NCBI RefSeq assembly: GCF_006540305.1
Contig: NZ_BJOR01000001.1
Span: forward strand, 5,828,001-5,892,000
Direction: 5' to 3'
DNA: 64,000 bases
DNA from: Streptomyces sp. 6-11-2
Lineage (GTDB): Bacteria > Actinomycetota > Actinomycetes > Streptomycetales > Streptomycetaceae
Below the pieces are notes generated by a model. That model saw nothing but the letters and a program-made list of their open reading frames with translations, made no database searches and had not been told where the DNA came from. Positions 38,401 to 45,232 of this stretch are shown piece by piece. Position numbers and translations under genes: made by a program. The first letter of the stretch is position 1, and each line of letters starts with the position of its first letter.

Positions 38401-39446
38401 TCGCCGAGACCGTTGCGCAGATCCGCCCGCTGGACGCCAAGGCGCTCGGCGAGGCCTGGGAGCGGCAGAAGCGGATGACCAAGCCGGCCGGCGCGCTCGG
38501 CATGCTGGAGATCATCTCCGCGCAGCTGTGCGGCCTGTCCCGCCAGTGCCCGCCGCCGATCCCCGAGCCCGCGGCCGTCGCGGTCTTCGCCGGCGACCAC
38601 GGGGTGCACGCCCAGGGCGTCACCCCCTGGCCGCAGGAGGTCACCGCCCAGATGGTGGCCAACTTCCTCGGTGGGGGAGCGGTCTGCAACGCCTTCGCCG
38701 GACAGGTGGGCGCCGAGGTCTGCGTCGTCGACGTGGGCGTCGCCGCCGACCTCCCGGCCACGCCGGGCCTGCTGCCCCGCAAGGTCCGCGCGGGCACCTC
38801 CGACATGACCGCCGGTCCCGCGATGAGCCGCGAGGAGGCCAAGCAGGCCATCGAGGTCGGCATCGAGACCGCCCGCGACCTGGTGGCGGCCGGGAACAAG
38901 GCGCTGCTCACCGGTGAGATGGGCATCGCGAACACCACCGCGTCCGCCGCCCTGATCTCCGTCTTCACGGGCGCCGATCCCGCCGAGGTCACCGGCCGGG
39001 GCACGGGCATCAACGACGAGACCCTCGCCCGCAAGACCGACGTGGTCCGCCGCGCCCTGGAACTGCACCAGCCGGACCCGGCCGACCCCATCGGCGTGCT
39101 CGCCGCGATCGGCGGCTTCGAGCACGCGGCCATCGTCGGCCTGCTGCTGGGCGGCGCCTCCCTGCGCACACCGGTCATCCTGGACGGCGTCAGCGCCGGC
39201 GCCGCCGCGCTGGTCGCCCGCGCCATCGCCCCCGAGGTGCTGGCGGCCTGCATCGCCGGCCACCGCAGCGCCGAACCGGGCCACGTCGCCGCCCTCAACA
39301 AGCTCGGCCTGCGCCCTCTGGTCGACCTCGACCTGCGCCTCGGCGAGGGCACGGGCGCGCTGCTCGCCCTGCCGCTGGTGCAGAGCACGGCCCGGGCGAT
39401 GCACGAGGTGGCCACGTTCGACTCCGCGGGAGTGACGGAGAAGTAG
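35499..39446 (+). CDS. cobT: BluB-CobT fusion with ~740-residue low-complexity N-terminus
   Basis: 1315 residues in three parts. Residues 1 to ~740 are Pro/Ala/Gly/Glu/Val-rich, without hydrophobic helices, and built of degenerate repeats of the type VPGAG-PEGAGVVPGAPVP plus a perfect PVRSLADRGPADA duplication. Residues ~745-960 are a BluB/nitroreductase domain (RRDIRNGFRGDPIPHEVLLR, HTAPSVGHSQPWDFVVI) that makes 5,6-dimethylbenzimidazole from FMNH2. Residues ~965-1315 are CobT (GALGMLEIISAQLCGLS, VFAGDHGVHAQGVTPWPQEV, TGEMGIANTTASAAL, catalytic Glu in LGEGTGALLAL), which makes alpha-ribazole phosphate. So one chain makes and activates the B12 lower ligand. ATG 35499 follows GAGGGG. Role of the tail unknown. 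Confidence 0.93.
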   Translation: MTDTGQVPGEGLPESAGMVEQPGVPANGAYAYLSESPAEDEDLLLPGSHGAWGNEVAPPAPEPVLEAVHQPGPHETAGRDTGSVDLAGVRHHDPAATPPAGIAAAVSPRRPLHLGPPIPDASASPVRSLADRGPADAPVRSLADRGPADAPVRRPGPPTTGPEYLDVPQLRETAPQGAAPWGAQPTVAAPPVLAGAGTAETAVAVPEPVGVAQAAVAADAPLPGAVPYGPDTSHPPTDGRGRVLGQVPTGGRTPEAGPRSEGAGVAVPGAGIEPGGAAEGVSFQPGDAVTGVVPGAGQVPGAGPQPEGAGVAPGAPVPGSGVEPGGEAAAVSPSEGAAAGVAPDTGPVPDGGRVPEAGTRPDGAVAADAGQVPDGGRMPEAGPQLEGAGVVPGAPVPAAGGAPGGAAEPAHAPDAAQVTDGVDVPRTAVAPEGAAEAAQAGVPADAVAAAATTRATGTGPRGVRAVQVEPVPVAVGTPETGQSPAGAAQQTAQAEAAQVPAAAHTPETGDSADATVAADEPTAATRPQAQAADAPETTLAPAAPADASATPVPVVEQPTSPEALTVVEPGPQDVADAAAVPAAAHIADPAVQDPDASRPADAAVPETSETAGPQPAQPPADRTTGEHAHGAPLRPGVPLQPQPGQTLGEFVPVEGSVPTTPHLAPTPPHPIVVPADQLAPEEPAVTVPAPRDGDAAASSEEPAPEAVQHADDLGTHGADPEEAREENAAAEAETPRPTGPAAPGYDDAEREAVLKVMRERRDIRNGFRGDPIPHEVLLRVLEAAHTAPSVGHSQPWDFVVIRSAETRQAMHELAMRQREAYAKSLPKGRAKQFKELKIEAILDTPVNIVVTADPTRGGRHTLGRHTQPQMAPYSSALAVENLWLAARAEGLGVGWVSFFDEREMVRALGLPEHLEIVAYLCVGYVDEFPDEPELMQAGWSKRRPLSWVVHEETYGRRALPGEDPHDLLAETVAQIRPLDAKALGEAWERQKRMTKPAGALGMLEIISAQLCGLSRQCPPPIPEPAAVAVFAGDHGVHAQGVTPWPQEVTAQMVANFLGGGAVCNAFAGQVGAEVCVVDVGVAADLPATPGLLPRKVRAGTSDMTAGPAMSREEAKQAIEVGIETARDLVAAGNKALLTGEMGIANTTASAALISVFTGADPAEVTGRGTGINDETLARKTDVVRRALELHQPDPADPIGVLAAIGGFEHAAIVGLLLGGASLRTPVILDGVSAGAAALVARAIAPEVLAACIAGHRSAEPGHVAALNKLGLRPLVDLDLRLGEGTGALLALPLVQSTARAMHEVATFDSAGVTEK
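35874..35953. repeat. perfect 39-bp tandem duplication in the BluB-CobT tail
   Basis: Two adjacent identical 39-bp units (beginning CGGTCCGCTCCCTGGCCGAC) encode PVRSLADRGPADA twice. Identical codons imply a recent slippage or unequal-crossover event within the low-complexity region. Confidence 0.9.
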
Positions 39447-39488
39447 CCGCGCGGAATCCACGATTCCCCGGCCGCCGGCCGCGTGTGG

Positions 39489-39514
39489 GGACGGACCGGA
39501 CCCATGGTCCGTCC
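39489..39514 (+). terminator. hairpin after cobT
   Basis: GGACGGACC pairs perfectly with GGTCCGTCC around an 8-nt loop, 43 bp after the cobT stop. Probably the terminator of the cobL-cobT region. A TAAAAT -10-like element for the next gene follows at 39602-39607. Confidence 0.7.
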
Positions 39515-39654
39515 ACAACGTGCCCTGGTGGTGCCCACGGCCCGGACCCGGCCACGCCGCCCAGCCACCGGACGCCCGGGCCGCCGCATCCCCCGACCGC
39601 GTAAAATCCGCACGTCAGGGCTATCGCACCGCCGCCGCAAGAGGAGCTCGCCTC

Positions 39655-40887
39655 ATGGCCGAACACCCCGCCTACCCCGTAGGCCTCCGCCTGACCGGCC
39701 GCCGTGTGGTCGTCCTCGGCGGCGGGCAGGTCGCCCAGCGCCGCCTCCCGGCGCTCGTCGCGGCGGGCGCGGACGTCGTCCTCGTGTCGCCCGAGGCCAC
39801 CCCCTCCGTGGAGGCGATGGCGGACACGGGCGAGATCACCTGGAAGCGGCGGCCCTACGAGGACGGCGACCTCGCCGACGCCTGGTACGCGCTGATCGCC
39901 ACCAGCGACCACGACGCCAACACGCGCGCCTCGGCCGAGGCGGAGCGTCTGCGCGTGTGGTGCGTCCGCTCCGACGACGCCGACGCCGCGACCGCCTGGA
40001 CCCCGGCCACCGGCCACAGCGAGGGCGTCACGGTCGCCGTGCTCACCACCAGCGCGCGCGGCCGCGACCCCCGGCACACCGCGGCCATCCGCGACGCGGT
40101 CGTGGAGGGCCTGCGCGACGGCACGCTGGTCGCCCCGCACCACCGCACCCGCACCCCCGGCGTCGCCCTGGTCGGCGGCGGCCCCGGCGACCCGGACCTG
40201 ATCACGGTCCGCGGGCGCCGGCTGCTCGCCGAGGCCGACGTCGTCATAGCCGACCGGCTCGGCCCGCGCGACCTGCTCGCCGAACTCCCGCCGCATGTCG
40301 AGGTGATCGACGCGGCGAAGATCCCCTACGGCCGCTTCATGGCCCAGGAGGCGATCAACCACGCCCTCATCGAGCACGCCAAGCAGGGCAAGTCGGTGGT
40401 CCGGCTCAAGGGCGGCGACCCGTACGTCTTCGGCCGGGGCATGGAGGAGCTCCAGGCACTCGCCGAGGCCGGCGTTCCGTGCACGGTCGTCCCCGGCATC
40501 TCCAGCTCGATCTCGGTCCCGGGCGCGGCCGGCATCCCGGTCACCCACCGGGGGGTCGCCCACGAGTTCACCGTGGTCAGCGGGCATGTGGCGCCCGACG
40601 ACGAGCGTTCCCTGGTCGACTGGCCGTCCCTGGCCAGGCTCACCGGCACGCTCGTCGTCCTGATGGGCGTCGACAAGATCGGCAGGATCGCCGAGACGCT
40701 CATGGCCCACGGCAAGTCCCCCGACACCCCGGTCGCCCTGGTCCAGGAGGGCACGACGGCCGCTCAGCGCCGGGTGGACGCGACCCTTGCGACGGTCGCC
40801 GAGACCGTACGCGCGCAGGACGTGAGGCCGCCGGCCGTCATCGTCATCGGCGAGGTCGTCGCGGTGGGCCCGCGCACCGAGGAGTGA
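39655..40887 (+). CDS. cobA: uroporphyrinogen-III C-methyltransferase fused to precorrin-2 dehydrogenase domain
   Basis: 410 residues, CysG-like. The N-terminal ~150 residues form a Rossmann siroheme-synthase domain (RRVVVLGGGQVAQRRLPALV) for NAD-dependent precorrin-2 oxidation. The C-terminal ~250 are an SUMT domain (VALVGGGPGDPDLITVRGRR, VVRLKGGDPYVFGRGMEE, VVPGISSSISVPGAAGIPVTHRG) that makes precorrin-2 from uroporphyrinogen III with SAM. It can feed cobalamin or siroheme. AGAGGAGCTCGCCTC precedes the ATG. The CysG central/ferrochelatase part is shorter than in E. coli CysG, as usual in actinobacteria. Confidence 0.94.
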   Translation: MAEHPAYPVGLRLTGRRVVVLGGGQVAQRRLPALVAAGADVVLVSPEATPSVEAMADTGEITWKRRPYEDGDLADAWYALIATSDHDANTRASAEAERLRVWCVRSDDADAATAWTPATGHSEGVTVAVLTTSARGRDPRHTAAIRDAVVEGLRDGTLVAPHHRTRTPGVALVGGGPGDPDLITVRGRRLLAEADVVIADRLGPRDLLAELPPHVEVIDAAKIPYGRFMAQEAINHALIEHAKQGKSVVRLKGGDPYVFGRGMEELQALAEAGVPCTVVPGISSSISVPGAAGIPVTHRGVAHEFTVVSGHVAPDDERSLVDWPSLARLTGTLVVLMGVDKIGRIAETLMAHGKSPDTPVALVQEGTTAAQRRVDATLATVAETVRAQDVRPPAVIVIGEVVAVGPRTEE

Positions 40888-40940
40888 CCCCCGCCCACCC
40901 CAGCCGCCCCCACCGTCACCAGGACAAGGCAGTATCACCC

Positions 40941-41759
40941 GTGGCCGATCTCATCACCGTCGAGGACCCCGACGACCCGCGCCTGCGCGACTACACGGAC
41001 CTGACCGACGTGGAGCTGCGCCGCAGGCGCGAACCCGCCGAGGGCCTGTTCATCGCCGAGGGCGAGAAGGTCATCCGCCGGGCCAGGGACGCCGGGTACG
41101 AGATGCGCTCGATGCTGCTGTCCGCGAAGTGGGTCGACGCGATGCGCGACGTCATCGACGAACTCACCGCACCCGTCCACGTGGTGAGCCCCGAACTCGC
41201 CGAACGGGTCACCGGCTACCACGTGCACCGCGGCGCCCTCGCCTCCATGCAGCGCAAGCCGCTGCCCACCGCGGCCGAGGTGCTGCGGACGGCCCGCCGG
41301 GTCGCGGTCATGGAGTCCGTCAACGACCACACCAACATCGGCGCCATCTTCCGCTCCGCCGCCGCCCTCGGCATGGACGCGGTCCTGCTCTCCCCGGACT
41401 GCGCCGACCCGCTCTACCGCCGCAGCGTGAAGGTCTCCATGGGCGCGGTCTTCTCCGTGCCGTACGCCCGTCTCGACACCTGGCCGAGGGGCCTGGACGC
41501 GGTCCACGAGGCCGGTTTCACGCTGCTCGCCCTCACCCCCGACGAGAAGGCCAAAACCCTGGACGAGGCCGCCCCGCACCGGATGGACCGGGTCGCGCTG
41601 ATGCTCGGCGCCGAGGGCGCCGGACTGTCCCCCCGGGCCCTGGCCGCCGCCGACGAGTGGGTCCGCATCCCCATGTCGCACGGCGTCGACTCCCTCAACG
41701 TGGGCGCCGCAGCCGCGGTCGCCTTCTACGCGGTGACGACGGGCCGCCCTCAGCCATAG
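40941..41759 (+). CDS. SpoU/TrmH-family RNA 2'-O-methyltransferase
   Basis: 272 residues. N-terminal substrate-binding part (REPAEGLFIAEGEKVIRRARDAGY, 50S L30e-like) and a C-terminal SPOUT knot with the three motifs: NDHTNIGAIFRSAAALGMDAVLL, LMLGAEGAGLSPRAL, and IPMSHGVDSLNVGAAAAVAFYA. The enzyme would 2'-O-methylate rRNA or tRNA with SAM; exact site unknown. GTG at 40941 is supported by the homologous N-terminus. Its 3' end has been copied at least twice downstream (see 41760-42115). Confidence 0.93.
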   Translation: MADLITVEDPDDPRLRDYTDLTDVELRRRREPAEGLFIAEGEKVIRRARDAGYEMRSMLLSAKWVDAMRDVIDELTAPVHVVSPELAERVTGYHVHRGALASMQRKPLPTAAEVLRTARRVAVMESVNDHTNIGAIFRSAAALGMDAVLLSPDCADPLYRRSVKVSMGAVFSVPYARLDTWPRGLDAVHEAGFTLLALTPDEKAKTLDEAAPHRMDRVALMLGAEGAGLSPRALAAADEWVRIPMSHGVDSLNVGAAAAVAFYAVTTGRPQP

Positions 41760-42232
41760 GCTTCGCCCAACGAGCCGACGCCCGGTTCAACGCACGTGGC
41801 GGCTCCCGCCGGCTTGCTCGACGAGTCGGTGTCCGACGTGACGCCCTGTGGGACCGCCGGGCGCCCGGGACGATCCGTGGCGGCTCCCGTCGGCCTCACG
41901 TCCGCCGTGGTCGCCCCCGTTTTTCACGCGGTGACGGGTCGTCCTCGGCGTAGGCCTTGCCGGACGGGTCGGCGTCCGGCCCGACGAGCCGTGATATCGC
42001 TGGGCGCCTGGGATGATCTTTGGCGGCTCCCGTCGGCCTCTGCGTCCGCCGTGGTCGTGGTGGCTTTTCACGCGGTGACGGGTCGTCCTCAGCCGTAGGC
42101 CCCGCCCGACGAGATGTGGCCTCCGCCCGACGAGCCGTTGCACCCGCCGCCCAAGGAGCCAGACGAGCGTTGCACCCGCCCGACACCTGACACCCGACGC
42201 CCGAGATCCTCCCCGGCGACTCCCGCCGTCCC
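41760..42232. repeat. decayed tandem copies of the SpoU gene 3' end plus flank
   Basis: This gene-free gap repeats the SpoU gene's last codons and downstream sequence. The string ACGCGGTGACG...GGCCGTCCTCAGCC is at 41728 (in the gene), about 41926 and about 42070; the second and third copies are 144 bp apart and share TTTGGCGGCTCCCGTCGGCC-type flanks. A frame ending at 42098 translates to AFHAVTGRPQP, matching the gene's end AFYAVTTGRPQP. These look like pseudogene fragments from repeated partial duplication. Confidence 0.75.
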
Positions 42233-43600
42233 CTACGGCTGCCGTGGCGACGGTGCCTCCGTCGTCTGCGCGTGCCGCTGCTCCCGGACGCCGTGGCCGT
42301 CGCCGCCCAGCCCCCGCGCGGGCCCCTGGCAGCCCTGCGCCGCCGCGATGCCGAGCGCGACCAGCAGCGTCACCACCACGAACACGATCAGACGCTGCCG
42401 CAGCAGCCTCGGATTGGCGGGCCGCAGGCCGCTCGACGTGCCGCGCGGCCCCGTCTGCCCGGCGCCGTCGCGCCGCACCGGACGGCTGCCGCTGCCCGAG
42501 CGCGAACCGCCCCGGGACGCCGGTGCCGGGCGCGAACCGCCCGTACGGGAGGGACCGCCGCCCCGGGACGAGCCGCCCGTGCGGGACGACGTGCCGCCCC
42601 GCGACGGAGGCACCGCGCCCTGTGGGGCGGGGGTGCCCGGCGGACGACGCCGGCCCCGCGCCTGCTCGGGCTGACCGGTTCGCCGGCGTCCCGGGTAGCT
42701 GTCGACCAGGGGGCCCGTCGACCGGTCAGCCTCCGCTCCACGCGGCGCGGGGGGCCGCGCCTCGTCCAGGTCCTGAGCCTCGCGCGCGGCGATCTCCTTC
42801 AGCCGCAGCGACAACTGCAGCGTGGTGGGGCGCTCCTCGGGGTCCTTCGCCAGACACGCCCGGACCAGCGGAGCGAGCGCGTCCGGCACGCCGTGCAGCT
42901 GCGGCTCCTCGTGCACCACGCGGTACAGCATCACCTCGGAACTGCCGTGCCCGAACGGCGAGTCGCCCGTCGACGCGTAGGCCAGGGTCGCCCCCAGCGA
43001 GAACACGTCGGTGGCCGGGGTGACCGCGGCGCCGCGCACCTGCTCCGGGGCGAGGAAGCCCGGAGAGCCGACCGCCGTGCCGACGTGTGTGAGCGTGGAG
43101 GCTCCGGTCGCCCACGCGATGCCGAAGTCGATGATCCGCGGCCCCTTGGGGGACAGCAGGATGTTGGAGGGCTTGAGATCACGGTGCACCACCCCGGCCT
43201 CGTGCACGGCTACCAGACCCTCGGACAGCGCGGCCCCGATCGCCGCCGTCTCCGCCGCGCGCAGGGCACCCTCTTCGGCCACCTTGTCGTGCAGGGAGGG
43301 CCCGGGCACGTACTGCGTGGCGAACCACGGCCGGTCCGCCTCCAGGTCCGCGGCCACCAGCCGCGCCGTGCACCCGCCCCGGATCCGCCGCGCCGCCGAG
43401 ACCTCGCGCGCGAACCGCGAGCGGAACTCCTGGTCCTCCGCCAGATCCGGCCGGATGACCTTCAGCGCCACGCGCTGGCCCTTGCGGTCGGAGCCCAGGT
43501 AGACCACGCCCATCCCGCCCGCGCCGAGCCGTCGGTGAAGCCTGAACGAGCCGACGACGCGCGGGTCCTCGCGCCTCAGGCGCATCATCGCCATGTTCAT
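42233..43600 (-). CDS. membrane-bound serine/threonine protein kinase
   Basis: 455 residues. Kinase domain ~12-275: glycine loop LGAGGMGVVYLG, VALKVIRPD lysine, catalytic HRDLKPSN, DFG in IIDFGIAW, APE as LAPEQ. A long Arg/Ser/Gly/Pro-rich linker follows, then one transmembrane helix (LIVFVVVTLLVALGIAAAQG) and a short extracytoplasmic tail without PASTA repeats. This is the PknB-type layout with no obvious sensor. The ATG at 43600 is used; methionines 2 and 4 codons further are equally possible. No neighbour suggests its signal. Confidence 0.93.
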   Translation of the reverse strand: MNMAMMRLRREDPRVVGSFRLHRRLGAGGMGVVYLGSDRKGQRVALKVIRPDLAEDQEFRSRFAREVSAARRIRGGCTARLVAADLEADRPWFATQYVPGPSLHDKVAEEGALRAAETAAIGAALSEGLVAVHEAGVVHRDLKPSNILLSPKGPRIIDFGIAWATGASTLTHVGTAVGSPGFLAPEQVRGAAVTPATDVFSLGATLAYASTGDSPFGHGSSEVMLYRVVHEEPQLHGVPDALAPLVRACLAKDPEERPTTLQLSLRLKEIAAREAQDLDEARPPAPRGAEADRSTGPLVDSYPGRRRTGQPEQARGRRRPPGTPAPQGAVPPSRGGTSSRTGGSSRGGGPSRTGGSRPAPASRGGSRSGSGSRPVRRDGAGQTGPRGTSSGLRPANPRLLRQRLIVFVVVTLLVALGIAAAQGCQGPARGLGGDGHGVREQRHAQTTEAPSPRQP

Positions 43601-44169
43601 CCCCGCTGCCCGGTCCCTGTGACGAGCCACAGCTTACGTATCCGGGACCGCCGGCGCGCAGAGGCCGCGCCCTCTCGACCCCATCGATTGTCCGCGCGAG
43701 ACAGCGGATTTGACGGGCGGTCAACACGCTTGGGGCGAGCCCGTCTTGTGGTCCTTCCAGATCCCAACCGCCCGCAGGGGGAAGGAGGTTGGACCTGTGC
43801 CGGGCGGCCGTGGGGGCCGGGGGCGGACGGGCCCCGCCGCCGGGGGGAGCGGGCCCCGCGCCGGGGTGCGGCCGAGGTGAGCGAAGTCACGCACAGCGGG
43901 GGCGGCTCATCCGGTGACCGGTGAGGGCGGCGGTGCCGCGGGCGACCCCTCCGGGAAGACCCCGAGGCCCGGAGACATGTCTCCACCCAGGGGAGTAGTC
44001 CCCGGCGCACGGCTCATCCTCCGGGAGGCCCTCCAATCGGTACGAGGGCATGACGCCCCGGATGCGCCGCGCACCTAGATTTGAGGTCAAGCGGCGGGTG
44101 CGGCACTCGTCCCCCGAGGTCAAGCACCCGCCGCTGCCAACGACAACCGAGACGGTCAGGAGAGGGACC
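43601..44169. promoter_or_regulatory. 569-bp regulatory gap before the 64-aa membrane gene
   Basis: No gene was supported. It holds a perfect 14-bp palindrome GGAGACATGTCTCC (43971-43984), immediately followed by GGGGA-GTA-GTCCCC, and a perfect 12-bp inverted repeat AGCGGCGGGTGC / GCACCCGCCGCT (44090-44101 and 44124-44135) that frames two GAGGTCAAG copies. These are strong candidates for regulator binding sites or an RNA hairpin controlling the small membrane gene. Confidence 0.6.
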
Positions 44170-44364
44170 ATGGCCCTGACGGCACCGCGGACGCTGCTCC
44201 GCGCACAGGAGCGCCTCACGCGCCCCCACCGTACGGGCCGCCGCCACCCCCTGGTGGCGACGCTGATGGCCCTTCCCCTGGCGGCCCTGCTCCTGCTCGT
44301 CTTCGACGGCTGGAACACAGTGGCCACACAGGCGTCGTCCGTGGGTGTGATGCTGGGGCGCTGA
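44170..44364 (+). CDS. 64-residue single-pass membrane protein
   Basis: 64 residues: basic N-terminal half (TLLRAQERLTRPHRTGRRH), one hydrophobic helix (VATLMALPLAALLLLVFDGW) and a short polar outer tail (NTVATQASSVGVMLGR). GGAGAGGG lies just before the ATG. A strong hairpin terminator follows at 44451-44484. Small, positively charged single-helix proteins of this kind often act on a partner membrane complex; no family recognised. Confidence 0.75.
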   Translation: MALTAPRTLLRAQERLTRPHRTGRRHPLVATLMALPLAALLLLVFDGWNTVATQASSVGVMLGR

Positions 44365-44450
44365 GCGGCGACCCCAGGCCCGGAAGAGCGGTCCGGGCGG
44401 GGACATCCATCCATGAAACCCCGTGGGGACGGGGGTGCGGCGGACGGCAG

Positions 44451-44484
44451 AATGCCGGCGCAGCTGGGGAGCTGCGCCGGCATT
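44451..44484 (+). terminator. perfect hairpin terminator after the 64-aa gene
   Basis: AATGCCGGCGCAGCT pairs perfectly with AGCTGCGCCGGCATT around GGGG: 15-bp stem, tetraloop, but no T-run. Confidence 0.85.
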
Positions 44485-44546
44485 GCCCTGTGCCCCCGCG
44501 GCCCGGCCCGGTCACGTGGAACCCCGGCCCCGATCACGTGGAACGA

Positions 44547-44583
44547 CGAAGCCCCCGGCCGTACGCGACGGCCGGGGGCTTCG
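44547..44583 (-). terminator. terminator of the minus-strand tRNA array
   Basis: CGAAGCCCCCGGCCG pairs with CGGCCGGGGGCTTCG around a 7-nt loop, directly downstream (minus strand) of the last tRNA-Val. A 15-bp stem; terminates the tRNA operon and may work in both directions. Confidence 0.85.
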
Positions 44584-44590
44584 TGGTGTG

Positions 44591-44662
44591 TGGACGATAC
44601 TGGGATTGAACCAGTGACCTCTTCCGTGTCAGGGAAGCGCTCTCCCGCTGAGCTAATCGTCC
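44591..44662 (-). tRNA. tRNA-Val (anticodon GAC), copy 3 of array
   Basis: Full cloverleaf on the minus strand: acceptor GGACGAT/ATCGTCC, D-arm TAGCTCAGCGGGAGAGC, anticodon loop CTGACAC (GAC), T-arm with GGTTCAATCC, discriminator A. Distal gene of a five-tRNA transcript. Confidence 0.93.
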
Positions 44663-44699
44663 TCAAGATCATGATCACGGGTAGGGATCACGATCCGTG

Positions 44700-44771
44700 T
44701 GCGCGATACTGGGATTGAACCAGTGACCTCTTCCGTGTCAGGGAAGCGCTCTCCCGCTGAGCTAATCGCGC
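44700..44771 (-). tRNA. tRNA-Val (anticodon GAC), copy 2, variant acceptor stem
   Basis: Body identical to the two flanking tRNA-Val genes, but the acceptor stem reads GCGCGAT/ATCGCGC: two base pairs changed with full compensation, so it should be functional. Confidence 0.92.
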
Positions 44772-44796
44772 GGGTAAGGATCTTCGGCAGATCCAG

Positions 44797-44868
44797 TGGA
44801 CGATACTGGGATTGAACCAGTGACCTCTTCCGTGTCAGGGAAGCGCTCTCCCGCTGAGCTAATCGTCC
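44797..44868 (-). tRNA. tRNA-Val (anticodon GAC), copy 1
   Basis: Same sequence as the copy at 44591-44662, with acceptor GGACGAT/ATCGTCC and anticodon GAC. Confidence 0.93.
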
Positions 44869-44872
44869 TTGG

Positions 44873-44943
44873 AGGTGGAGACGGGATTTGAACCCGTGTA
44901 GACGGCTTTGCAGGCCGTTGCCTCGCCTCTCGGCCACTCCACC
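44873..44943 (-). tRNA. tRNA-Cys (anticodon GCA)
   Basis: Minus-strand cloverleaf with acceptor GGTGGAG/CTCCACC, anticodon loop CTGCAAA (GCA) and discriminator U, the usual identity base of tRNA-Cys. Only 4 bp from the adjacent tRNA-Val. Confidence 0.92.
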
Positions 44944-44981
44944 AGGAGTACAGGGGATCCGGGAGATCCCCTCTTCCTACG

Positions 44982-45054
44982 AGCGGACGACGAGGCTCGA
45001 ACTCGCGACCTCAACCTTGGCAAGGTTGCGCTCTACCAACTGAGCTACGTCCGC
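44982..45054 (-). tRNA. tRNA-Gly (anticodon GCC)
   Basis: Acceptor GCGGACG/CGTCCGC, D-arm TAGCTCAGTTGGTAGAGC, anticodon loop TTGCCAA (GCC), T-arm GAGTTCGAGCC. First gene of the minus-strand tRNA array. Confidence 0.93.
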
Positions 45055-45095
45055 CTGTCGTTTCGGTCCGCTTGCGCGGCCCGGCGACGTGTTGA

Positions 45096-45123
45096 ACTCT
45101 AGCGGATTCCCGGGCCAGTACAA
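45096..45123 (-). promoter_or_regulatory. promoter of the tRNA-Gly-Cys-Val array
   Basis: On the minus strand TTGTAC (45123-45118), 16-bp spacer, TAGAGT (45101-45096) stand about 42 bp before the tRNA-Gly 5' end: a good vegetative promoter. Confidence 0.7.
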
Positions 45124-45232
45124 AAACGCGTTTGCGCAGCGTGCTGCGCTGCGCCCGCTCGGCGACGCGGCCGGGGGCCCGGAACGACACGCCCGGACCG
45201 CCCGGGACGGCGCCCGCCATAGACTCGACGGC

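Noticed and set aside
36342..39518. 1058-codon open frame on the minus strand opposite the BluB-CobT gene
   Set aside because: It is an artefact of very high GC and codon bias; its Gly/Arg/His-rich translation has no domain, whereas the plus strand has clear BluB and CobT motifs.
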